Shown here piece by piece: positions 50,975 through 59,528 of a stretch of 64,000 nt of DNA. Location of the stretch: positions 3,697,001 to 3,761,000 of the forward strand of contig NZ_CP097800.1 of NCBI RefSeq assembly GCF_000612545.2, read 5' to 3'. The stretch's first letter is position 1; every line of letters begins with the position of its first letter. The notes beneath the pieces are model-generated. The model did no database searches, was not told where the DNA came from, and saw only the letters and a list, made by a program, of their open reading frames with translations. This DNA is from Streptomyces sp. PCS3-D2 (GTDB lineage: Bacteria > Actinomycetota > Actinomycetes > Streptomycetales > Streptomycetaceae). Made by a program: the position numbers and the translations under genes.

Positions 50975-52180
50975 ATGGGCACCTGGATCGCGCCGAGCGT
51001 CATCGAGAGAGAGCTGTACGAGGCCAAGGGCGCCGGGGACTGGACCGCGTACTTCGAGGTGCTCGCACGCTCCCAGCTCTACCTGGTGCAGCCCCGCGTG
51101 CAGTCCGACGCGCACCCCGATGCGGTCTTCTTCCACCCCACCGCGAACCGCATGCTCGTCGTCCTCACCGCCGGGATGCTGCCCGCGCCCAGCCCGGAGA
51201 CGGTCTTCGAGTCCCGCAGCCTGGGCTGGTTCTCCAAGGTGTGGGCCGCCGACGACCCCGCCTTCCTCGCCGTGAACCCGGGCTCCCCCGCCGAGGCGTA
51301 CCTCACCACCACCCCCGCCGACCTGGCCCGCTGGCGCGCGCACGCGGACGCCGCACCGCACTACGGCCTGCCCGAGGGACGGGTCCACGCCCTCTTCACC
51401 GGCGGGCCGCTGCACGGCGACATCGCCCACGGGCTCGCCGTCGGCGGGCATCTCGCCGTCACGAACGGCGAGTTCTGGAACGCCCTCGCCTACCACGGCA
51501 GCGGCTACCGGCACGAGCGCCGCCGCGTCGCGAAGAGCTGGGGCATCACCGACCGGGCCGACTGGCTCGCCGTCCTGGAAGAGCTGCTGAGCACCTCGGT
51601 CGTCAGCCCCGTCTGGGAATTCGCGCTCCGGGTCCGCCGCGTCCTCGCCTCCGACTTCGCGGGGCCCGTCGACGTCGAGCACTGGCGGCACGCCGCCGAG
51701 GCGAGCCTGCGCCGCAACGCCGAACGCTCCGCCGAACCGCAGCTCACCCCGGACGGCGTCACCGTCGCCCGGCCGCGCCCGAGCGCCGAGGTCGAGGGGG
51801 AGATAGCCGGCGTCAAGCGCCTCATTGGCCGGATCGCCCGCTACGAACAGCGCTTCCGGGCCGACGGCCTCCTCCCCGAGGACGGCTGGGTCCGCTCGGT
51901 CGAGGCCTGGGACCTCGGCCGCGCCTCCCAGATGGCCCGCTGGGGCATCGGCTGCCGCTACGGCACCCTGCACGAGGCGGAGAGGGCCGTGCTCCGCGCC
52001 GGGGAGGCCGCCCGCGAGACCTACCGCTCGTGGCAGGAGTTCTCCGCGGGGTACGTCCTCGGCCGGTGCCTGCACTTCGACGAGGAGGAGTTCGGCACCT
52101 GGTACACGGGCGCCCTCGCCGCCCACGTCACGCTGACCACCGACCCCGCCAGCCCCTGGCGCAACATCCCGTGGAAGTGA
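50975..52180 (+). CDS. DUF1266 domain protein
   Basis: 401 aa. An N-terminal part of about 120 residues resembles an SseB-like fold (YFEVLARSQLYLVQPRV, PDAVFFHPTANRMLVVLTAGM). The C-terminal DUF1266 block is WDLGRASQMARWGIGCRYGTLHEAE..SWQEFSAGYVLGRCLHFDEE, seen also in enterobacterial homologues. Function unknown; cytosolic. Related to the SseB-domain protein at 27037 only by the N-terminal fold. Confidence 0.85.
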   Translation: MGTWIAPSVIERELYEAKGAGDWTAYFEVLARSQLYLVQPRVQSDAHPDAVFFHPTANRMLVVLTAGMLPAPSPETVFESRSLGWFSKVWAADDPAFLAVNPGSPAEAYLTTTPADLARWRAHADAAPHYGLPEGRVHALFTGGPLHGDIAHGLAVGGHLAVTNGEFWNALAYHGSGYRHERRRVAKSWGITDRADWLAVLEELLSTSVVSPVWEFALRVRRVLASDFAGPVDVEHWRHAAEASLRRNAERSAEPQLTPDGVTVARPRPSAEVEGEIAGVKRLIGRIARYEQRFRADGLLPEDGWVRSVEAWDLGRASQMARWGIGCRYGTLHEAERAVLRAGEAARETYRSWQEFSAGYVLGRCLHFDEEEFGTWYTGALAAHVTLTTDPASPWRNIPWK

Positions 52181-52253
52181 GCGACCTCGGGTAGTCGGCG
52201 GCCCGGCCGACATCCGCCCGCGGACCGCACCCGGCCGAACTAGCCTCGTTCCC

Positions 52254-52670
52254 ATGACTGTCGAGATGAACGAAACCGTGCGCGGGCTGCTCGACGCACC
52301 GCACCCCGCCGTCCTGTCGACCATCAACCCGGACGGGAGCCCGCAGAGTTCCGTGATCTGGGTGACCCGTGACGGCGGCGACCTGCTGATCTCCACCGAG
52401 CAGGGCCGCCGCAAGGAGCGCAACATCGTCCGCGACGGCCGGGTCGGGCTGACCGTCTTCGACCTGGCCAACCCCTTCCTGTACGCGGAGATCCGCGGCA
52501 CCGCCACGGTCACCGAGGACGCCGGCCGCGCGGTGGCCGTCCGCATCGCCGAGGAGTACATGGGACCGGGCGCCGGCAAGGAGTACCAGGACGCCCCGCC
52601 CGAGAACGTCCGCGTGGTCGTCCGCATCACCCCGACCAGGGTCCTCGGCAACGCCGCCCGCCAGGGCTGA
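52254..52670 (+). CDS. F420-dependent PPOX-class oxidoreductase
   Basis: 138 aa split-beta-barrel flavin/deazaflavin protein. Signature: LLDAPHPAVLSTINPDGSPQSSVIWVTRDGGDLLISTEQGRRKERNIVRDGRVGLTVFD. Family members use coenzyme F420 to reduce varied organic compounds; the physiological substrate is unknown. ATG start. It is a single-gene unit. Confidence 0.9.
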   Translation: MTVEMNETVRGLLDAPHPAVLSTINPDGSPQSSVIWVTRDGGDLLISTEQGRRKERNIVRDGRVGLTVFDLANPFLYAEIRGTATVTEDAGRAVAVRIAEEYMGPGAGKEYQDAPPENVRVVVRITPTRVLGNAARQG

Positions 52671-52729
52671 ACGCCGGCGTACGGAAGGCCGCGCCGGCCC
52701 GCGATACGTGCGGGCCGGGGCTGCGCCGC

Positions 52730-53494
52730 CTACGGAAGCAGGGGCCTGACCCGGGTCCAGGCGTCGACCGCGGTCGCCGCGGGGGTGCCGTCCGGCAGGT
52801 GGCGGCGCAGGGACGTCAGCCACGGGATCAGCGCCTTGATACGGCGCAGGTGGCGGATGCGGTGGTGCGGGAGGTCGCGCCAGACGCGGCCCTGGGCCGC
52901 CGCCTGCTCCGGGGTCAGGTCGATCAGCGCGAACAGGTCCCGGCACAGGGCGGCCGGGTCACCGCCGCGGTCCGGGCCGAACTGTTCGATCAAGTAGGCC
53001 CGCACACAGGCCAGTTCGGGGGCACGGACCAGCTCCGCCGTGTCTTCGGCCGCCGCGCAGCGGTAGGTGGCGGCCAGTGCCACCCGGCCCCAGCGCAGCC
53101 GGATCCCGTCCGGCAGCCGTTCGTCGCGCATCCGCACCCCGGCCAGAACGCGCAGCGTCCGCGGATGGGGTTCGTCCCGCAGCGGCGGGTCAGCGGCCAG
53201 CCAGGCCTCCAGATCCTCCAGCGCGTGCCCGCCGGGCGGCACGGAGGTCAGCACCTGTCCGCGGGAGAGCAGTGCGACGATGGCGCCGCTGAAGTGGACC
53301 TTCGCCGTGTGACCGGCGTCGAAGGAGCCGACGGTCCGTCCGTACCGCTCGATGTGGCGCAGGCCCATCCGCGACGCCCCGACGGCGTAGACCTGCCCCG
53401 CGCGGGCCACCCCGCCGATGCAGCGGACCACGCACACGCCACCGGTGACGTCGGCCTCCTCGACGGAGTAGACCTGCAGTTCGGCGATGGACAC
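52730..53494 (-). CDS. Protein with EF-Tu domain 2-like N-terminal barrel
   Basis: 254 aa from a GTG. Residues 1-85 read like the second domain of translational GTPases: GGVCVVRCIGGVARAGQVYAV, HIERYGRTVGSFDAGHTAKVHFSG, then LLSRGQVLTS, without any GTPase domain. The remainder is Arg-rich and helical (EDLEAWLAADPP, LPHHRIRHLRRIKALIPWLTSLRRHLP). I do not know a function. The fold assignment is by pattern only. Confidence 0.6.
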   Translation of the reverse strand: MSIAELQVYSVEEADVTGGVCVVRCIGGVARAGQVYAVGASRMGLRHIERYGRTVGSFDAGHTAKVHFSGAIVALLSRGQVLTSVPPGGHALEDLEAWLAADPPLRDEPHPRTLRVLAGVRMRDERLPDGIRLRWGRVALAATYRCAAAEDTAELVRAPELACVRAYLIEQFGPDRGGDPAALCRDLFALIDLTPEQAAAQGRVWRDLPHHRIRHLRRIKALIPWLTSLRRHLPDGTPAATAVDAWTRVRPLLP

Positions 53495-53585
53495 CCCGGC
53501 CCCCTTCCCCGGGCGGCAGGTTACCCCTCGGGGAAGGGAGCCGTACCCACCCCGGCGCGCCCCGGTGCTCGCGGGCCGGCCCGGT

Positions 53586-54521
53586 TCACCGCCCCGGCGC
53601 TTCCAGAACGAGGCGGATCTCGGTGACCTCGTAGCCGGCGCGGTCGAAGGCCGCGGCCATCGGCTTGTTCACGGTGTCCGTGGTCGCGGTGATCCGCTCG
53701 GCGCCCTGCGAGGCGTGGAAGCGGGTGATCTCGGCGAGGATCTCGTCGATCAGCCCCCGGCCGCGCTGTTCCGGTACGACGCCCAGGTAGCCGACGTTGC
53801 GGTGGTACGGGGTCGCCGAGGGCACGGCCAGACCGGCGAGGCGGCCGTCCGGCAGATGGGCGAGGCGCCACCAGGAGCGCTCGCCGGGGCAGTCGAAGTA
53901 GAAGTCGAAGTCCTCGCGGGCCAGCTGCTCGGCGTCCATCACCTCCAGTTCGTGCCGGGTGGCGAGGTCGAGGCTGCCCCGGGACAGCCGGGCGAAGGCG
54001 TCCAGCATTTCCTCGTCGGTGCCCTCGCGGAAGACGAGCCGGTCGGTGGGCGCGGGCATCCCGGCGGCCGGGGTCCACTCGTAGCGCAGGCGCTCGATCT
54101 CGCGGGTCAGTCCCGTGCGGTACGCGGCCTCCTGGCGCCAGCCGACCGCCGCGGCCAGCTCCGGGGCGTCCCGCCAGCCCCGGGGCAGGGAGATGGTGTA
54201 GCCGGGGAGCCCGCCGAAGGCCTTGTGTCCGGCGTCCAGCAGCCCGGCGGCGACCCCGGCCGGGTCGGCCACGCCGGCGGCCACCTGGAGGCAGTCGAGC
54301 GCGATGGGCCGCTCGCTGTCGGCCCGCCCCCACCACAGGGCGCGGGCCAGGATCCGCCCGCCCTCGTCCTCGGCGGTCCAGATCCACTCGGGGCGGATGC
54401 GGTTCCCGGCGAGCTCCTCGCGGATCCTTCCGGCGGTGAGGGCGGGGACGGGGCCGGCCGCAGGGTGGGCGACGGCACGGGCCAGGTCTGCGGGACCTGC
54501 GGTGGCGGCACGGAAAAGCAT
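53586..54521 (-). CDS. GNAT family N-acetyltransferase
   Basis: 311 aa, twice the usual size, so probably two tandem GNAT folds with the first degenerate. The second carries the acetyl-CoA motif VGYLGVVPEQRGRGLIDEIL and the following ITATTDTVNKPMAAAFDRAGYEV. ATG at 54521 (MLFRAAT); the longer reading from 54551 adds no conserved residues. Substrate unknown. It is read in the same direction as the upstream gene at 52730 but with 91 bases between them. Confidence 0.85.
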   Translation of the reverse strand: MLFRAATAGPADLARAVAHPAAGPVPALTAGRIREELAGNRIRPEWIWTAEDEGGRILARALWWGRADSERPIALDCLQVAAGVADPAGVAAGLLDAGHKAFGGLPGYTISLPRGWRDAPELAAAVGWRQEAAYRTGLTREIERLRYEWTPAAGMPAPTDRLVFREGTDEEMLDAFARLSRGSLDLATRHELEVMDAEQLAREDFDFYFDCPGERSWWRLAHLPDGRLAGLAVPSATPYHRNVGYLGVVPEQRGRGLIDEILAEITRFHASQGAERITATTDTVNKPMAAAFDRAGYEVTEIRLVLEAPGR

Positions 54522-54589
54522 GCGCAGATGATCACACGGGGCGCAGGGCACGGCCAGGGGTTTGCCGCCCGTGGAGGCGGGCGCAGAAG

Positions 54590-54628
54590 GCCGACGGCCG
54601 GCCTCCTCGGGGGAGACCGGCCGTCGGC
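54590..54628. terminator. Terminator after the keto acid dehydrogenase operon
   Basis: Perfect 12-bp stem (54590-54601 with 54617-54628) around a 15-base loop, 17 bases after the stop of the E2 gene on the minus strand. Confidence 0.75.
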
Positions 54629-54644
54629 TTCGTCCTCGTGTCCG

Positions 54645-56099
54645 CTACGACCAGGTGATCAGCCGGCGGGGGTGCTCCAGCACCGCCGCGATGTCGGCGA
54701 GGAACTTCGAGCCGAGCTCACCGTCGATGAGGCGGTGGTCGAAGGACAGCGCCAGCGTGGTGACCTGGCGCGGCTTGACCTTGCCCTTGTGGACCCACGG
54801 CTGGAGCTTGATCGCGCCGACCGCGAGGATCGCGGACTCGCCCGGGTTCAGGATGGGCGTACCGGTGTCGACGCCGAAGACGCCGACGTTGGTGATGGTG
54901 ATGGTGCCGTTCTGCATGTCGGCCGGGGAGGTCTTGCCGTCGCGGGCCGTGGCGACCAGCGAGGACAGGGACTCCGACAGCTCGCCCAGGGTCTTGGCGT
55001 GGGCGTCCTTGATGTTCGGGACGATCAGCCCGCGGGGGGTGGCCGCCGCGATGCCCAGGTTGACGTAGTGCTTGAGCACGATCTCCTGGGCCGCCTCGTC
55101 CCAGGACGCGTTGACGTCCGGATTGCGACGGATGGCCACCAGGACGGCCTTCGCGATCAGGAGCAGCGGGTTGATCCGCAGACCGGCGAGGTCCGGGTCG
55201 TCCTTGAGCTCCTGGACCAGCTTCATGGTGCGCGTCACGTCGAGGGTGATGAACTCGGTGACGTGCGGCGCGGTGAAGGCCGAGCCGACCATGGCCTGGG
55301 CGGTGACCTTGCGTACACCCTTGACCGGGATACGGGTCTCCCGCGCCGACGGCTCGGCCAGCGCGACGGTGGACACCGCCGCGACGGCCTCGGCCGCCGG
55401 GGCCTGGGCCGCGGCGGGGGCCGCGGCCGCGGGGGCGGCCTGCGGGGCGATCGCCGCGGCGGCCGCCGCGTGGACGTCCTCCCGGGTCACCACGCCGCCG
55501 TCACCGGTCGGCACCACGGAGGCCAGGTCGATACCCAGGTCCTTGGCGAGCTTGCGCACCGGCGGCTTGGCCAGCGGACGCTCACCGGTCGGCTGCGCCG
55601 GGACCGCGGGCTGCACCGGCGCGGCCGGAGCCGCGGGGGCGGCGGGGGCGGCGGGCGCCGCCGCGGGCGCTGCGGTGCCGTTCTGCGCGGCGACGGCGGG
55701 AGCCGGCGCGGCCTTGCGGGGGCGCCGCTTGGTGGACGACTCGGCGACGCCGTAGCCCACCAGGACGGGCTGGCGGGCCGCCGGGGCGGCCTCCTCGGCG
55801 GCGGGGGCGGTGGCCGCCGGAGCGGCCTCGGCGGCGGCCGGGGCCTCGGCGCCGGCGTCACCGGTCTGCACCGAGATGATCACCTGGCCGACGTCGACGG
55901 TGGTGCCCTCGTCGAAGAGGAGGGCGTGCACGACACCGTCGAACGGGATCGGCAGCTCGACGGCGGCCTTGGCCGTCTCGACCTCGCAGACGACCTGGCC
56001 GTCGGTGACGGTGTCACCCGGCTGGACGTACCACTTGAGGATCTCGGCCTCGGTGAGGCCCTCGCCCACATCGGGCATCTTGAATTCGCGGATGGTCAT
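54645..56099 (-). CDS. bkdC: Branched-chain keto acid dehydrogenase E2 (dihydrolipoyl acyltransferase)
   Basis: 484 aa. Lipoyl domain 1-80 with the modified Lys in VCEVETAKAAVELP; long Ala/Pro linker; E3/E1-binding domain about 175-210 (KPPVRKLAKDLGIDL); catalytic domain about 255-484 with LSFDHRLIDGELGSKFL (active His). It carries acyl groups from E1 to CoA. No E3 gene is in the operon, so lipoamide dehydrogenase must come from elsewhere. It is the last of three genes, 13 bases after E1beta. Confidence 0.92.
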   Translation of the reverse strand: MTIREFKMPDVGEGLTEAEILKWYVQPGDTVTDGQVVCEVETAKAAVELPIPFDGVVHALLFDEGTTVDVGQVIISVQTGDAGAEAPAAAEAAPAATAPAAEEAAPAARQPVLVGYGVAESSTKRRPRKAAPAPAVAAQNGTAAPAAAPAAPAAPAAPAAPVQPAVPAQPTGERPLAKPPVRKLAKDLGIDLASVVPTGDGGVVTREDVHAAAAAAIAPQAAPAAAAPAAAQAPAAEAVAAVSTVALAEPSARETRIPVKGVRKVTAQAMVGSAFTAPHVTEFITLDVTRTMKLVQELKDDPDLAGLRINPLLLIAKAVLVAIRRNPDVNASWDEAAQEIVLKHYVNLGIAAATPRGLIVPNIKDAHAKTLGELSESLSSLVATARDGKTSPADMQNGTITITNVGVFGVDTGTPILNPGESAILAVGAIKLQPWVHKGKVKPRQVTTLALSFDHRLIDGELGSKFLADIAAVLEHPRRLITWS

Positions 56100-56112
56100 G
56101 GAACGTGGCTCC

Positions 56113-57093
56113 TCAGTACGCCAGCGAGCGGTCGACGGCGTCGAGCACCCGGTCCAGGCCCGGCAGGTACTCGTCCTCCAGGCGGGCCGGCGGGTACGGG
56201 GCGTGGAAGCCGCCCACGCGCAGTACCGGCGCCTCCAGGTGGTAGAAGCACCGCTCCGTGATGCGGGCGGCGATCTCCGATCCCACGCCGAGGAAGACCG
56301 GCGCCTCGTGGACGACGACGAGCCGGCGGGTCCGCTCCACGGACGCCTGGATCCCGTCGAAGTCGACCGGGGACATCGAGCGCAGGTCCAGGACCTCGAC
56401 CGACTTGCCCTCCTCGGCGGCCGCGGCGGCCGCCTCCAGGCAGACCTTCACCATCGGGCCGTAGGCGGCCAGGGTGAGGTCGGTGCCCTCGCGCACCACG
56501 CGCGACGTGTGCAGCTCGCCGGGGATGGCCTCGGTGTCGACCTCGCCCTTGTCCCAGTAGCGGCGCTTCGGCTCGAAGAAGATCACCGGGTCGTCGCTGA
56601 GGATCGCCTGCTGGAGCATCCAGTAGGCGTCGGCGGCGTTCGACGGGGAGACCACCTTCAGGCCCGCGACGTGCGCGAACAGCGCCTCCGGGGACTCCGA
56701 GTGGTGCTCGACCGCGCCGATGGCACCGCCGTAGGGGATGCGCACGACGACCGGCAGCTTGATCTTGCCCAGGGCGCGCGCGTGCATCTTCGCGAGCTGC
56801 GTGACGATCTGGTCGTACGCGGGGAAGACGAAACCGTCGAACTGGATCTCCACGACCGGCCGGTAGCCGCGCAGGGCCAGGCCGATGGCGGTGCCGACGA
56901 TGCCCGACTCGGCCAGCGGGGTGTCGATGACCCGCTCCTCGCCGAAGTCCTTCTGCAGGCCGTCGGTGATCCGGAAGACACCGCCCAGCTTGCCGACGTC
57001 CTCGCCCATGATCAGGACCTTCGGGTCCTGCTCCAGGGCCTTGCGCAGCGACTCGTTGAGCGCCTTCGCGATCGACATCTTCTGGGCAGCCAT
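56113..57093 (-). CDS. bkdB: Branched-chain keto acid dehydrogenase E1 beta
   Basis: 326 aa transketolase-like beta subunit: LIMGEDVGKLGGVFRITDGLQ, DTPLAESGIVGTAIGLALRGYRPVVEIQF, HHSESPEALFAHVAGLKVVSPS and the C-terminal PYPPARLEDEYLP. With E1alpha it forms the ThDP-dependent decarboxylase of the complex that makes branched acyl-CoA primers for fatty acids and polyketides. ATG at 57093 overlaps the E1alpha stop as TGATG. Confidence 0.94.
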   Translation of the reverse strand: MAAQKMSIAKALNESLRKALEQDPKVLIMGEDVGKLGGVFRITDGLQKDFGEERVIDTPLAESGIVGTAIGLALRGYRPVVEIQFDGFVFPAYDQIVTQLAKMHARALGKIKLPVVVRIPYGGAIGAVEHHSESPEALFAHVAGLKVVSPSNAADAYWMLQQAILSDDPVIFFEPKRRYWDKGEVDTEAIPGELHTSRVVREGTDLTLAAYGPMVKVCLEAAAAAAEEGKSVEVLDLRSMSPVDFDGIQASVERTRRLVVVHEAPVFLGVGSEIAARITERCFYHLEAPVLRVGGFHAPYPPARLEDEYLPGLDRVLDAVDRSLAY

Positions 57094-58301
57094 CAGTGAC
57101 CCTCCTCGGCCGACTCGAAGGACGCGAGGTAGGCGGCGAACTGGGCGCGCTCCTCGTCGACGAGCGCGTGCCCGTCCGCGTAGACGTTCTCGAAGATCGC
57201 CATGGTGTCCGGGTCGGGCATGGCGCGCACGGCCTCGCGCACGCGCTTGCCCATGGCCTCGCTCTCGGCCTCCAGCTCGGCGAAGAACGCCTCGTCGGCG
57301 CCGCCGGTGGCCAGCAGGTGGGCCTTCAGGCGCTGGATCGGGTCCTTGGACTCCCAGGCCGCCGTCTCCTCGTCCCGCCGGTACTTCGTCGGGTCGTCGG
57401 AGGTGGTGTGCGCGCCCATGCGGTACGTGTACGCCTCGACGAGGGTCGGGCCCTCGCCCCGGCGCGCCCGGTCCAGTGCCCAGCGGGTCACGGCCAGGCA
57501 GGCCAGGACGTCGTTGCCGTCGACACGGACACCGGGGAAGCCGAAGCCCTGCGCGCGCTGGTAGAGCGGCACGCGCATCTGGCGCTCGGTCGGCTCGGAG
57601 ATCGCCCACTGGTTGTTCTGGCAGAAGAACACCACGGGGGAGTTGTAGACGGCGGAGAAGTTGAAGGCCTCCATCACGTCGCCCTGGCTCGACGCGCCGT
57701 CGCCGAAGTAGGCGATCACGGCCGCGTCCGCGCCGTCCTTGGCCACACCCATCGCGTACCCGGTCGCGTGGAGCGTCTGCGAGCCGATGACGATCGTGTA
57801 GAGGTGGAAGTTGTTGAGGTTGGGGTCCCAGCCGCCGTGGTTCACACCGCGGAACATCCCGAGCAGGTTGGTCGGGTCGACCCCGCGGCACCAGGCGACG
57901 CCGTGCTCGCGGTAGGTCGGGAAGACGTAGTCCGCGTCGTTCAGCGCCCGGCCGGAGCCGATCTGCGCGGCCTCCTGGCCGAGGAGCGAGGCCCACAGCC
58001 CCAGCTCGCCCTGGCGCTGCAGGGCGGTCGCCTCACCGTCGAAGCGGCGGGTCATGACCATGTCGCGGTACAGGCCGCGCAGGTCCTCTGTGGTGATGTC
58101 TGCGACGAAGGGGGCGAACTCCGCGTTCTCCGCGTTGTCGACCCGCTCCCCTTGGGGCGTCAGCAGCTGTACGAGCTGAGGTTCAGCGTCCTGCGTCTGC
58201 GCGGTGGCAGCGGCGGGCTTGGCGGCGCTCGCCGCACCTGCCGCCCGCTTGGTGCCGCTGCTGCGTCGCGGCTTGCGCGCGGCAGTGCTCTCCACGGTCA
58301 C
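57093..58301 (-). CDS. bkdA: Branched-chain keto acid dehydrogenase E1 alpha
   Basis: 402 aa. Ala/Lys/Arg-rich N-terminus, then the ThDP-binding fold: GDGASSQGDVMEAFNFSAVY..FFCQNNQWAISEP, and the phospho-loop region MGAHTTSDDPTKYR. GTG start at 58301. First gene of the bkdABC unit (this naming follows S. avermitilis usage). A pyruvate-type alpha subunit is hard to exclude by eye, but the branched-chain pattern NNFHLYTIVIGSQTLHATG fits better. Confidence 0.9.
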   Translation of the reverse strand: MTVESTAARKPRRSSGTKRAAGAASAAKPAAATAQTQDAEPQLVQLLTPQGERVDNAENAEFAPFVADITTEDLRGLYRDMVMTRRFDGEATALQRQGELGLWASLLGQEAAQIGSGRALNDADYVFPTYREHGVAWCRGVDPTNLLGMFRGVNHGGWDPNLNNFHLYTIVIGSQTLHATGYAMGVAKDGADAAVIAYFGDGASSQGDVMEAFNFSAVYNSPVVFFCQNNQWAISEPTERQMRVPLYQRAQGFGFPGVRVDGNDVLACLAVTRWALDRARRGEGPTLVEAYTYRMGAHTTSDDPTKYRRDEETAAWESKDPIQRLKAHLLATGGADEAFFAELEAESEAMGKRVREAVRAMPDPDTMAIFENVYADGHALVDEERAQFAAYLASFESAEEGH

Positions 58302-58498
58302 TTGTGCTCCTCCGTCGGTCCGGCACCCGGGTTCTCCGGGGTCCAGTGCGGCTCACCTGCGTCCGTGACGAGCGCACGGGGTGGGTGCGCATCGCGTTCG
58401 GGATTCAGGCGTGACAGGCGTCCCGGCGAGTGCCCTGCGCAATGCACGTTACCCAGTGCGCCGCATAACTGCGAAACCCCGTTTGACCTGCGTTTTTG

Positions 58499-58512
58499 CT
58501 TGGATTTCCAAG
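58499..58512. promoter_or_regulatory. CTTGGA-TT-TCCAAG palindrome between bkdA and the response regulator gene
   Basis: A perfect 6-bp inverted repeat with 2-bp centre, about 200 bases upstream of the bkdA start and 115 bases upstream of the divergent start. Its size and sequence fit an Lrp/AsnC-type (BkdR-like) operator. The whole gap 58302-58627 has no gene; it also holds two copies of GGGAACAAC (about 58527 and 58562). Confidence 0.55.
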
Positions 58513-58627
58513 TAAATCCGCAGGAGCGGGAACAACCACTGGTCACAGCCTTGCAGGGGCCGGGAACAACGGCACGTTATCCCGGGTAACTCCGGCAGGG
58601 AAGGGGTTGGTGTGTGAAACTGACTTC

Positions 58628-59287
58628 GTGCGCGAAGACGGAAAAATCAAGGTATTCCTCCTGGACGACCACGAAGTGGTCCGTCGGGGCGTCCACGAGC
58701 TGCTGTCGGTCGAAGAGGACATCGAGATCGTCGGCGAGGCCGGCACGGCCGCCGACGCACTGGTCCGGATCCCCGCGACCCGCCCCGACGTGGCCGTCCT
58801 GGACGTCCGGCTGCCGGACGGCAGCGGGGTGGAAGTGTGCCGCGAGGTCCGCTCGCAGACCGAGGACGTCAAGTGCCTGATGCTGACCTCGTTCGCCGAC
58901 GACGAGGCCCTCTTCGACGCGATCATGGCCGGTGCCTCCGGCTACGTCCTGAAGGCGATCCGCGGGAACGAGCTGCTCAACGCCGTGCGTGACGTCGCCG
59001 CCGGCAAGTCGCTGCTGGACCCGGTGGCCACTGCCCGGGTGCTGGAGCGGCTGCGCGACGGCAAGGGGGGCAGGGGCGACGACCGCCTCGCCAACCTGAC
59101 CGAGCAGGAGCGCAAGATCCTCGACCTGATCGGCGAGGGCCTGACCAACCGGGTCATCGGCGAGCGGCTGCACCTGGCCGAGAAGACGATCAAGAACTAC
59201 GTCTCCAGCCTGCTGTCCAAGCTGGGCATGGAGCGCCGCTCCCAGGCCGCCGCCTACGTCGCCCGCCTCCAGGCCGAGAAGCGCTAG
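58628..59287 (+). CDS. NarL/FixJ-family response regulator
   Basis: 219 aa. Receiver 1-120 with phospho-acceptor Asp in VAVLDVRLPDGSG, conserved Lys in YVLKAI, then LuxR-type helix-turn-helix (NLTEQERKILDLIGEGLTNRVIGERLHLAEKTIKNYVSSLLSKLGM). Similar to DevR/DosR. GTG at 58628 gives VREDGKIKVFLLDD; the GTG at 58610 has GAAGGGG upstream and is an alternative. No kinase is adjacent; it lies divergent from bkdABC. Confidence 0.9.
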   Translation: MREDGKIKVFLLDDHEVVRRGVHELLSVEEDIEIVGEAGTAADALVRIPATRPDVAVLDVRLPDGSGVEVCREVRSQTEDVKCLMLTSFADDEALFDAIMAGASGYVLKAIRGNELLNAVRDVAAGKSLLDPVATARVLERLRDGKGGRGDDRLANLTEQERKILDLIGEGLTNRVIGERLHLAEKTIKNYVSSLLSKLGMERRSQAAAYVARLQAEKR

Positions 59288-59477
59288 GGCGGGCGGGCAA
59301 TTTCAATTCCCCTTATGCCCGGGTCCGGTCGGTTCGCTTCGGTTCGCCACAGCGGGGCGTTCGACTCCGCCCCCACGCGAATCGAACTCCCGGCTCAGAA
59401 CGGTTAGCCCGCTCGCCGAGAACCCGAATCCCGACCGCCCCCGCCGGCCCGCCCGCTGACGGGGCATCCATGCGAAA

Positions 59478-59508
59478 GGGCCCGGCGGAAGTCGATTCCG
59501 CCGGGCCC
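59478..59508. terminator. Bidirectional terminator between response regulator and kinase
   Basis: Perfect 13-bp stem (59478-59490 with 59496-59508) around GTCGA, flanked on the minus-strand side by CCTTTCG. It separates converging genes. The rest of 59288-59477 shows no gene. Confidence 0.8.
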
Positions 59509-59528
59509 GTTGCGTCTTCGCCCCGCGC

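Noticed and set aside
59300-59420. tRNA-like T-arm sequences (GTTCGACTCC, AGTTCGATTC)
   Set aside because: No acceptor, D or anticodon stem can be paired around them on either strand.
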